Shown here in pieces: positions 24,401 to 36,400 of a DNA stretch of 64,000 bases. Under the pieces are notes generated by a model. It was not told where the DNA came from, ran no database searches, and saw nothing but the letters and a program-made list of their open reading frames with translations. Position 1 is the first letter of the stretch; each line of letters opens with the position of its first letter. The translations under genes and the position numbers were made by a program. Source of the DNA: Hirundichthys speculiger (Eukaryota > Chordata > Actinopteri > Beloniformes > Exocoetidae); NCBI GenBank assembly GCA_018398805.1, contig JAGFBZ010000259.1, positions 186,001-250,000 on the forward strand, written 5' to 3'.

Positions 24401-27400
24401 TGACATGTCGCTGTCCGCGATTCCGATGACAGTCTGATCCCTTATCTGTTCATCTTTTGTATCTCCAAAGTCGCAGTATTCTGCCAGTTCATAACGATGT
24501 TTCACGAACGCCTCCACACTCTCCCCCTGTCGCTGAGAGCTTCTATGGAAACACGCACGCTCGTGTATAAACCTTTTCGACTTAAAAATTGTGGACATGC
24601 GCCCCCTAGTGGCCCAGCCATAACTGGAGTGTGCGGTGCTCCACCAACTAACCCAAACACAGCAGCGTGGAGCATCTGTTACGGATAACGCAGACATGTC
24701 TTGGATTGATGATGTTAGGCAGTGGCCTCCAGTTACAGAAGAAGGTAGTTTATCGCTGTTTTTAATGATTGGTTATGGAAATAGCATGATCTATTCCCAT
24801 AACCAAACACTAAAAACTGTGGGAATATGTGAAAAATGCAACGCTGGCTATAACTAACGTCAACAAGCCATAAAGATTATGCTACTGTAACGTTAACGCT
24901 AGCGGTAAATTAGGCTATGTGTTAATGTTATATTTAATTTATTTTTATCATTCTCCTAATTCATTCATTCATTCATTCATTCATTCATTCATTCATTCAT
25001 TGTTTTATAGGCTTGTTTTAGTGCTGAGGGCTACAGTAGCCTCATACTGCTGTTCTTTTGGCCAGAATCGTCCGGGACTCTCAGCGAGACTATGAATAGT
25101 ACGAGATTAAATGTTAACGAAAACTCACCCGGCTGTATTCATTTGGAACAAAGTCCTTTCTGTTGATATTTTTCACCCACGTCTTCCTAACTTCTTGGTT
25201 GTTGGTGCGCCCAGGAAATCGGTGCAAACTATATGGCTGCAAACAAGGCAGTCTTCGTGCAGTAAAGGCTTGTGTATTTCATACTTTCTTCTTCCATTGT
25301 TGAATTTTCACGCCATTGTTGGCACAGTTTATGACGGAACACCGACTCGACATTATAAAAATATATATTTGTAGAAAGAGAAAAACACTGGGTAATCTGC
25401 GAGCTGGTGAAAGTGTCGCTCTGTGGCACAAAGGCAGTACGCCAATGGCGGACGGGGTACTCCCGGGGGGCTGGCCCGAAAAGGTCTATAGTATTCCTCT
25501 TAGGCACAAAATGTTCATCGAACTTCCTGACTATTGCTTCGTAATGGTCAAAATCATCCTCTTCTATCTCCGGGAATGTGAACGTGCTGAATATGGGCTC
25601 TGCCTCCTTCCCCATAGCATATAACAGAGAATTTACTTGAACGTCACCGTCTTCTTGGTCAAGTTTGGTAGCAATCCGGTAGCGAGAAAAATGCTGTCTT
25701 TATGTCGGCCATGCCGACGGCTGGGTGAAATCAAACGACTCTGGTGCATGAAACTTCGCCATGTCGCGCTCCAAACTAGTTTCGTCTCTTAGTCGGCTTG
25801 GGAAGTCACATCTGACACCATGTCATGAAGTTGACTATCAGAGGAATGTTCACAGAGAGAGAAGGAGGCAACAATCTAAGGGGAGAACTAAATTTTAGAA
25901 AACGTAAAGTACGAGCAACAATGAAAAACATGTGCATATCGAACTGTGGAGTGACTCTGTGGAACAGTTTGGAGCAGGAAATGAAACAAAGTATTAACAT
26001 AAATCTGTTTAAAAAGAGATACAAAAAATTATTTATAAACAGGTATATGGAAGAAGAAATGGGGAATGTTAACGAGGAGTGTGATAAATAAATAAAATAG
26101 GGGAAGATGGTATATTATACTTGCTTAAGATATGTTTAGATATTTATATGAATATTTATGTGGTATATATTGTATGTTGGGAAGGATAGTTGTAGTTATG
26201 TAATATATGTTGTATATTTTTATGTATGTAGCATATATATATGTTAATAGGGATATTTATGTAGTTTATATAGTGTATATTTACGTAGATTTATATAATA
26301 TATTGTATTTTCTATATATCTATATGGATATTTGTGTAGTGTTTGTATTTTCTGGATATCGATATGATATTTATGTAGTGTTTTTTTATATAGTTGTATG
26401 GATAATTGTGTAGTAATAGGCATGTTTACGGAGTGTTTATGTAGACTGTATTTATATGGATATTGTGTAGATATAGTAATGGCTATGGTGTAAATTCATA
26501 GAGTTATAAAGGGATAGTAACTAAGAAAAAGTGTGTACTTCTTCCTACTCCTTTTTCGAGCTTATGTGTATATGAAGATGTTACTGTTTGTTTTTTTGTT
26601 ATTTTGTTTTTATGTTTTTTTAATGTTCATGTTTGTTTGAAATAAATTCAATTCAATTCAATTCAATTCAATTCAATTCACTAAGTCAAATGTTGTAACT
26701 TCATGCTCGGTTTTATTCAGCAACTCCAATATACATAACCAACGGGTAAACCTGCTGTTGCTGCTACTATAACTAGCCATAACACTAGCATTACCCAGAA
26801 GCCCCCGCTTCTCTGTTACCACAACACACACAGCGACACCTTGTGTAACACAATATAACAATCCTAACTGAATCACATCACAATCATTAACCAAAATTAT
26901 AATCCTTAAAAAAAGGCAAGTAAAAAAAAAAAAATCCCATAGCGGGAGAAAAAAACCTTTAAGTGCATCGTGGCAAGGAAAAACTCCACTTTAAGAGGAA
27001 GAAACCTTGAGTAGGACCTGGCTCGTAAGGCAGGACCTTCTTTCTGGGTAAAGAAAGAAAAAGAGAGGGGAGATAGGACAGAGAGAGGAGAGCACACACA
27101 TCACGGCAACACCACACTAGACAATATGTATAAATAGCTTTCATCTGTTAGCTTTAGCACTAAGAATTCCAGCATGTATATTCTGACTGGTTTACCGTTA
27201 GTACATGAAATACAGAGATGACTATATAAACAGATGTAGGTAGCAGCACTGAGTAGAGATGGTCAGGGGACTAGATCACCGGTCATCAGCCAGTCGGTAC
27301 CCTGAACACACCTACACACACACAGGTGGAGGTAAACGCTGGGATGAACAGAGGATGGAACTGCAGGTTACCTTCATTAGAAAAACCCTTAATTAGATAG

Positions 27401-30400
27401 ACAATCTGCTTATTAACAAAACATAACAAGAAGCATCTACAGCAAAGGCTGAACACATGACCAATGTCTCATGAATCTAAACTAGCATGTCTTGTGTTCT
27501 TCTCTAACAGCTACCTGACAGGTGACCAGCTTCGCAGTGAGTCATCTACAGAGGCTTACGTTCGCTGTCTACGTCTGGGATGTCGCTGTGTTGAATGTCA
27601 GTATAAAGCTGCTGAAGTGTGTTACACTTGGACCATGAGTGTTTTTCATTTTACTTTCATTTTAGTTCGTTTGTAAAGACTTTATCAATAGTAATTTGTG
27701 GTTTTGTGTGGTACTCAAACATACACAGTGGACTGCTGGGAAGGTCCCGGAGAGCCAATCATCTATCATGGTTGGACAAGGACAACCAAGATCAAGTTTG
27801 AGGATGTTGTCAAATCCATAAACGAGCACGCTTTTGTCACATCAGAGTAAGAGGCAGAACAATTGTTTGTTTTGTTGTCTGTGTCTGCTATTGACCTTAA
27901 AGCAGATATTGAGTCCACAATGTACATTTTCAGTTAGTTTGGTAGGTGCAGAATGGAGACAAATTTGAAGAGACAGCAGATGTTGCTTTATCCTCTTTGT
28001 AGTGGTTTGTGCCTTTGTGAAAATGTATTGTCTTTTTGTCTCATAGAAGTTATTTGTTGTGCTTTATTAATTATTTGTTGTCATTTTTTAAATTATTATT
28101 GTTATTATTTTTCTGTTTTTAGTTGTTGTTCTCTGTGTTTCTCTGTTTTTTTTTCTCATTTCATAGTTGACTTTTTTTGTGTGTTGATATTGTAGTCTGG
28201 TCAGCTTTACCCGTTCACTTCAGGAAAATTCTTTATAGTGAAAGCACCCAGGAAATGTGAAGCCTGATTTAAAAATTTTCTTATCTTTCTTTAAATTTGT
28301 GTGGTCTGAATAAGGCAGCATGGTGGCTTGATGGTTAGCACTGTTGCCTCATAGCAAGAAGGTTCCTGGTTCAAACCTCAGCAGGGGTCTTTCTGTGTGG
28401 AGTTTGCATGTTCTCCCCGTACTTGTGTGGGTTTCCTCCAGGTACCTCCAGCTTCCTCCCACAGTCCAAAGACATGCGTGTCTGGTAAATTGGTGGTTCT
28501 AAATTGCCCATAGGAGTGAATTTGCATGGTTGTTTGTCCATATGTGGCCCTGCGATGGACTGGCAACCTGTCCAGGGTGCCCCGAAGAGAGCTGGGATAG
28601 GCTCCTGCAGATCTCTGTGACCCTGCATAGGATTAAGCGAGCATAGATAATGGATGGATGGTCTAAATAAAATCATGTCAGAATATTACATTACTTTCTT
28701 TTTACTGGAAAATAGCCATATCAGCTAACTTTTACTTAAAATCTTTCAAAATTTAGCAACCACAAACTGTCACGTTTCTCAAAACTGTCTTGATAACAAT
28801 GCTTTGCTGTCTTAGCTATCCAGTGATACTGTCCATAGAGGAACATTGCCCAATAGAGCAGCAGCGTCAGATGGCTCGGATCTTCAGAGACGTGTTTGGG
28901 GACAAACTTCTAGCCTTACCTGTGGAGCATATGGCCGAGCAGCTGCCTTCACCAACACAGCTGAAGGGCAAGATTATACTCAAGGTACAGTACAGTGCAT
29001 TTGAGCATTCTGTCGTGTTCATGGAAGGTATTTCTTGAGTTAGAAACCATGTCTTCCTTGTTGACTCGGAGCAGCACAAAAAGCTCAACGTGGAGGGTGG
29101 ATGCACCAGCAAAGACTTCAGGAAAGGCCAGAAACAAGGAGACCTTGAGATTTGGGATCCTGTGGACCAGGTACTGTCAGAGCCGTTCAACAAAGTTGCA
29201 CGTCCAGTCAATTCAGTTCAATTCAATTTTATTTGTATAGCGTCTATTACAATGCAAACTGTCTCTAGGTGCTTTACAGAGACCCAGAGCATGAAAAATT
29301 ATAATAAAATTATAATATTAAAAACTAATCAAAGAAAATAGCAAGTAAAAATAAAATACCTCCCACAGCGGGAGAAAAAACCTTTAAGCCAAACAGTGGC
29401 AAGGAAAAACTCCACTTTAAGGGCCTGATTTACTAAAGGTTTGCGTGCGTAAAAACGTGTGCAAACTTGACACCACCCGCAAACCAATGTGCAAGCTGAT
29501 CTACTAACAGCGTGCAAAGAGGACTGCGCCTCTCAAATGAGCAAAATAGCACACGCTGTTCATTTAGCACTTTTGCCCTGATGAATAATCAATATGGGGC
29601 GTACCCGCCAGAAAGCGCAAAATACTGGGAGGGGAAAATGCAAATAGGTCCATTTACCACGCGCAATGAGATTTACCAACCCTGAAAGTAATTGCGGGGA
29701 TTGTGATTGCGTCTGTATTTAATACGTTCGAAAGGAAGGTGCTAATCTGCCCAGCATTACGCACCGATGGCTGCTGTTATTGTGGCAAGGAGGCGACATC
29801 GCCAAAATCAAAGAATACGCAGAGAGAGAGTCTTTCGGACTCGTGTAAATTTGTTTGCACATGCAAAAGGAGAAATATTTTATTTGAATGTTAAATCGAG
29901 TATTATTCAGCAAAAGGTTGTCACAGGAGGCACCAGGGTTTCCGTTGTCTGGTAATTGCTGGACTTTGTCTGGTAAAATATGCGGAAGTCCGGGATTTTA
30001 TAATCTCTCCGGTCAAAATGTCCGGTGAAAATACTCCTCCCAAGCACAATTTCAGTTGTAATAAAATGGGTTATTTCCACATCATTTTATGAAACACGCC
30101 TCGGGATTCTCCCAGAGGAGCTGGTGGAAGCGGCCGGGAGGTCTGGACCTCTCTGCTGAAGCTGCTGGCCCCACGACCCGACTTCGGATAAGCGGAAGCT
30201 AATGGATGGATGGATGGATGGATGGATTTAATGAAAAAACATATACTTTTTTTACTAATGAGTAGTGTGTGAGGACGAGTCGGCTCCAGCCACAGCTCCA
30301 CTCATTGATGCCACAGGTGCGCAGAGACGCATCTCCGTAATGACAGCGCTCCGCGGTTATGGAGGCTGGAACTTCTCAACGGCCTGTGAAGTTCTCATCG

Positions 30401-33400
30401 GGGATTCCAGTGAAATCTACCCCGAGTGGGCTCAACTGGCCCAGATAGCCTGCTGATCCCTGTCTCCAGTGTGCCAGCAGAGAGAGGTTTCCCTCTACAG
30501 AACCGCATTAAAACAGCGCAGCGGAGTCAGAAGAGCGCAAGCTTCTGCAATATTTATTTATTTATTTTTTTAAGTTACGCTCGTGAGTCAATTGACGGGA
30601 CTTATTTTATTTGAAATAGCCTGTTTTTCAATAAAAACACAATTAAATGACTTGCATTGATATCGTACTACTGCATATGATTTATTTTTAACCTCAATAA
30701 ATTCATATAGCCTATGTGACCGGAATTTCAAACATTTGTCCGGTAAATTGAAAACCTGCCGGTCACATTGTCCGGTGCCAATTTTTTCTAGTGGAAACAC
30801 TGGGAGGCACATTCATTTTTTTTATTTGTGATAATAAATAAATCACGTGTTTTCATGGAGAAAAAAGTGTTTCTTATTGTGCGCCTACCTTGTTCTGCAG
30901 TTGGCTCTAGCGTGTCAGACCCCAGTATCCCAGTTATCTGCTCCTCGCAGAAGGTGAGCTGCACCTGCTGCTCAATGCTGGTTAGAGGCATCTCTTCCCT
31001 CCACCTGTCTTGTTAGCCGAAGTTTTATTAAAGGCCACTTTTTCTTTAGTTCTTCGCCTTATATCTTGCCACCTTCTTTTAACCTCATCTGCTGTTCTTT
31101 TTGTCTTACCAACTGCATTTATTCTATCGCAGATTTTCTCCCATATTGCGTTTCTTTTGGTAATGTTTAAATTTCTTTGCTGTAGTTCATGAATGTGTTT
31201 ATTTGCCTCTTCCACTAATATCTCTAACTCCAACTCGTCAAATTTCATTTTGCGCTTGCGTCTATCCTGCTTTCCATCCAGACTCTCCATGGCGCAAACC
31301 GTAAGACACGCAACACCTCATTTAAATACTGCGGTTTGCACCCGTTATCAATTGCGCGAGCATTCTTAGTTGATCACCCGCAAAACACACAACAACAGCA
31401 CGTGCAAACTTTTTCAGTGCACACGCAATTTAGTACTCTTTATTTAGGATCTTAGTAAATCAGGCCCTAAGAGGGTAAAGCCAGCTGTGTAAAGAAAGAA
31501 AAATCGAAGGGAGATCGGACAGAGAGAGGATGGAGGACAGAGAAAGGAGAGCACATACATCCTGGCAATACTATATAAGACAAAGGGCCTGATCTACTGC
31601 CAGATCTGCTAAAGCCGCTATTAAGGGATAGCGGGTAGCGGGAGGGGCGTTCCCCCGCAAAGAACGCAATCTTCCACTCTTGCTAAACCCGCTATCCCAC
31701 CTGCGCTACCTGCTACATTATGCATAGGAGTGGTTAGGGCGTTCCACCTGTTAAACCAAACAGTGTGTCAGCAGCCATTGCCTTTAAGAGCAGGTTGCGC
31801 AACCCGCTAACCGCTATGGAGCATCTTTTCATCCAGATTGGAGCAGCTCTCGTACGTCTCTTTATAGGGTCTCGTACAGAGTTCTCTGGAACTCTGCTGT
31901 AAAGCTTCCACCTCTTCCTTCCTCCTCCTCCTCTGCACTGATATATACACATAAATATTTTTACACAGACAATTGTCTACCTGTAAGTCCCAGATAGTTA
32001 GTGTCCTCCCAGTAAACACGCTCTGGTAGTCTATTGTTTAACTGGTGAGCAAGCCATTTAAGACAACCTCGCCATTTTCTCAGGGGTTCAACTGAAGCCA
32101 AAGCATGCTTTTTATACAAGAGTTAATTCCAGAGGTAGAGACGTTTGTGCACGTCCACATGTGACAAGGTGGACGCACATTGATGCCATTTGGAAGCGCC
32201 CGCGACCCTACACCCACGATCACAAGATGTCGAGTTTCCGGAAAGGGCAAAAGACACACCCATTGCCACACCTACAAAGTGAGTAAGGCAGTCGTCATAA
32301 CGGGTAGCGGCTTTAGCGAGCGGAAAATTGCATTAGCGGTTAGCGAAGGTTCCTATACCCGCAATTTGCGGGTAGCGGCTACTGTCAACAGGTAAGGGGA
32401 AATGTACGATCGGGGCCAAAATGTATAAATAATAATTATCCATTAACTCTAGAACTTGGAATTCCATGCATTTATATTCACCGGCCAGTTTATTAGGTAC
32501 ATCTGTCCAACTGCTTGTTAACGCAAATTTCTAATCAGCCAATCACATGGCTGCAACTCGGTGCATTTAGGCATGTAGACATGGTCAAGATGACCTGCTG
32601 CAGTTCAAACAGAGCATCAGAACAGGGAAGAAAGGTGATTTAAGTGACTTTGAACGTGGCCTGGTTGTTGCTGCAGGACAGGCTGGTCTGAGTATTTCAG
32701 AAACTGCTGATCTACTGGGATTTTCACCACCACCATCTCTAGGGTTTACAGAGAACGGTCAGAGAAAGAGAAAAGATCCAGTGAGGAGCAGTTCTGTGGC
32801 TGCAAATGCCTTGTTGATGACAGAGGTCAGAGGAGAATAATCAGACTGGTTCGAGTTGATAGAAAGCCAACTGTAACTCAAATAACCACTTGTTACAACC
32901 AAGGTATGCAGAAGAGCATCTCTGAACGCACAACATGTCCAACCTTGAGGTGGATGAGCTAAAGCAGAAGACCACACCGAGTGCCACTCCTGTCAGCTCA
33001 GAACAGGAAACTGAGGCTACAATTTGCGCAGCGTCACCAAAGTTGGACAATAGAAGATTGAAAAAACGTTGCCTGGTCTGATGAGTCTGGATGCAACATT
33101 CGGATGGTCAGAATTTGGTGTTAACAACATGAAAGTATGGATCCTTCCTGCCTTGTATCAACGGTCCAGGCTGGTGCTGGTGGTGTAATGGTGTGGGGAA
33201 TATTTTCCTGGCACACTTTGGGCCCATTAGTACCAATTTAGCATCGTGTCAACGCCACAGCTTACCTGAGTATTGTTGGTGACCATCTCCATTCCTTTAT
33301 GACCACGGCGTACCTATCTCCTGATGGCTACTTTCAGCAGGATAATGTACCATGTCATAAAGGGCAAATCATTTCAGACTGGTTTCTTGAACATGTCAAT

Positions 33401-36400
33401 GAGTTCTCTGTACTCAAATGGCCTCCACAGTCACCAGATCTCAATCCAATAGAGCATCTTTGGATGTGGTGGAACGGGAGATTTGCATCATGCATAAATC
33501 TGCAGCAACTGCGTGATGCTATCAAGTAGGGCCCTGTGAAATTCGATTTATTTTTTCTCAAATTCCGTTTTAATTTTTTTCATTTTTGGTGTTTTTTGGT
33601 TTTTAATTTTTGAGAATTCTGTTTTCAGCTATTTATGCAAATTTAACCCCAAGACAGTATATAAAGTAATAATATATAGACAATTGATGCAATTATAACT
33701 GTAAACATAATGTTTTCATACTTTTAAACATATTGTGTCTGACAAAACACTGTTTTTTTTTTGACAAACAAAATTTTCAAAAGTTCTTTTTATGTATTAA
33801 ATAACTAAGAAAAAAAACTTAAATAGGTAATATCCATTTAAAGTGCAAAAAAGAAAGAAATTGCAACAGCAGTAAACTAATCATTTTAGCTTGTACCTGA
33901 CATTTTTCAGGTATGTCATGACAAACTATGTGTCAGAAAACAGCAATAATTCAGCTGTCAGTTAACTCACAGTCGACCAATCACGTCACACTTCTAGCTG
34001 GCTGTCTCCGCCCGCTATCGCTGCCGTCTCGCTCTAATACTCACGGAGATACAGACAGCCAGACAGACCAAGAGTGCTGAAAGTTTCCAAACGTGTTGTG
34101 TGTGCATAAAAACTGTGAGCAGGGGCGGATCTAGAAAAATATTTATGGGGTGGCAAGAGGGGGGCAGGGATTTTTGAGGGGTGGCAACATATGGCAGATG
34201 TATATATACTGAGGCAGTTATCGCAGTTTGATGAGAAATAGTAGACAAGATAATTTACACTCAAGTATTTCTGCTTGCAGGACTTTATACATAACTTAGA
34301 ACATGAATATCACATGTAGATATATGTTCACTACATAAGGGCACGGGCTGCCATTTACAAACTCATGCAAACTTAAACTCATGCAATCAATGTCTTGTAT
34401 TTTAGGTAACAGGTTTCATGTGAAACAGTTAATATTAGGAATAAGTGACCATACAATGTGATCTCACTTAATTGAGATGTTACCATACTTCTAACTCCTA
34501 TTAATGGGAGATAGAAGTATGGTAACACTGCTGTAGGTGGGGCATTATCAGAGAAAAGGCATTAAGGGAAGAAAGACACAGGTGATGAGTGGCAGTATGA
34601 TGTGTGACAGAGGAAGCAAACTGTGTCAGAGTGGCAGCATTGCAGGAAGCATTTGTACAAGAAGAAACTATCCAAAGAAAAACTAACCCATGAAGATCTA
34701 TGGACTGAGCTGTACTAAGGTCAGCATAAATACACAATGGAAATAAATAGGTCATGGCACTCAAACAAGGTACTGGACATCGCTTTTATTGACAGTTCAA
34801 TAAAGAAAAACAGTTAAATTAAAACAAAACAACATACATTGCATAGATTAGCCATCAATCTATGCAATGTATGCTAGAAATAAAAGCAATCAGCAAAAGA
34901 CAATTAAAACATACAACAACAACAGATAAACAGATTTGACATACAGCAACATACTCAAAACAGTCAGTGTTCGCCATTAAGAGGAGAAATAACACTGTCA
35001 CCAGATGTTAACAGCTGATATATATTCAAATAAAACATCTCAGAGCTGCCCATAGTGTTCAAATGAATCTATAAATCAGTGAGCATATGAAGTTGTCATG
35101 CCTTTAACAGCTGAATGTAGCGATTTCCATGTTGCTCAGCAAAACGCTTTACAAATTTATCTAGATCTAATGCTTTTGTGCATTTTGATTCAATGCTGAG
35201 TACAGCCAAACTCGATAGTCTCTTTTCTGTCATAGCAGACTGCAAATAAGTTTTTATGAGCCTCAGAGATGAGAAACTTCGTTCACAGGATGCACTGCTC
35301 ACAGGTAAAACAACCGCTATTTTACACAACCTGAACACCTCATAAAAAACATCCTGGTATGGGTCCAAAAACTGAGTGAACTCCATTAGAGTGGTAGGAC
35401 TCTCCTTTTCCCCCTTTTTTCTGTCTAGTACTCTCTTTGTCTGATGTAACTCATGTTTGAGATCCTCAATATTTGAATCATCAGCTTCAGCCAATAACAG
35501 AACAGCCTCCTCTCTCAAAAAAGTTGGACTGGACGGATTTAGTGCCTGGACACCCTGCATAATGTTACAATTTTTAGTGTTAGAAAATCATCTTCCTATT
35601 TCTCCAATCATGTTATCCAGAACTGGATAATACACAGAGACACAAAAAGTGTGTTTGCTATCTGGAACTACATGCTGTCCCAAGGTGGAGTGGATGACAG
35701 TATCCTGAAGCACCTTTGTTGTCTGTCTCTTTGGTTTTCGCTGAGTTGTATCAGTGTTACTTTGTTGGCATAAATCAAGCGTTTTACTCCACATTTCCTC
35801 AAAAGATGTTTGACAACGATACTGGACCAGTGTCTCTTTAAGTGCTCCAATAAGCTCAACAGCCTTAGCATAGTCTACTGTTTTAGACTGGAGCATGTCT
35901 GATAAAAATCTGGAGTCACTCAGGACCTTTCTGAACAGAACAAGAGAGCCAGCAAAAGTAAGATCAGTCTGAGCCAATATCCCTCTTGCTTCAACAGCTC
36001 TTAGTGGATGGTTCTCAGATGCAATCTCTTCAAGCACCTGTACTATTGCAGGCAACCTGTCCATAACATTCCGTCATGCTACGTGCCTACATGCCCAACG
36101 TGTATCGCTTAGCTGTTGGAGTTCCCTTGGTGCATGTTAATGACAATCGCCTTCCTTTCATAGACTGTGATGTACACTTGGATGAGAACAGGAGCCTCCA
36201 CATTGGGGTCTACAGAAAACCCCCACACAGACCAGTATCTTCTGTTCGACTCACATCACCCGCTGGAACACAAACTGGGAGTTACCAGAACCCTACAGCA
36301 CCGGGCTGATAAGGTTCCTACCACTACGCAGGCAAAGGAACAGGAACACAAACATGTGAGGAGGGCGTTGGAAACTTGTGGCTATCCTAGCTGGACGTTC

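Larger units (their letters stand above)
19856..26882 (-). mobile_element. Ty3/gypsy LTR retrotransposon, minus strand, interrupted by several insertions
   Basis: Two copies of an LTR of about 190 bp lie at 19861-20053 and, split, at 25821-25826 plus 26681-26882. On the minus strand the order is gag, zinc knuckle, protease, RT, RNase H and integrase, as in Ty3/gypsy. A tRNA primer site is at 25806-25820 and a polypurine tract at 20054-20066. ATCAT next to both outer ends may be the 5 bp target duplication. The element is dead: gag is split by about 0.9 kb, RT by about 0.7 kb, and the 5' LTR by a LINE 3' end. No envelope-like gene was seen. Confidence 0.88.
29421..31467. mobile_element. PIF/Harbinger element with 16 bp perfect TIRs
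   Basis: GGGCCTGATTTACTAA at the left is exactly inverted at the right end and flanked by TAA on both sides, the 3 bp target preferred by Harbinger. It holds a truncated transposase start on the plus strand and a Myb-like accessory gene on the minus strand, the arrangement known for the superfamily. A hAT element interrupts it. Confidence 0.92.
29211..32480 (-). mobile_element. LINE 3' UTR repeat copy, split by two Harbinger elements
   Basis: The tail TTTATTTGTATAGCGTCTAT and the body CGGGAGAAAAAACCTTTAAG (29211-29420) continue at 31468-31584 (GTAAAGAAAGAAAAATCG) and again at 32418-32480. The gaps are exactly filled by two elements with 3 bp target duplications. Confidence 0.85.

Noticed and set aside
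28316..28400. A functional tRNA gene
   Set aside because: The A- and B-box-like sequences belong to a SINE head; no cloverleaf is kept.
34833..34873. A microRNA precursor
   Set aside because: The hairpin is short (17 bp), lies within a hAT element, and lacks the usual longer imperfect stem; kept only as a structure note.
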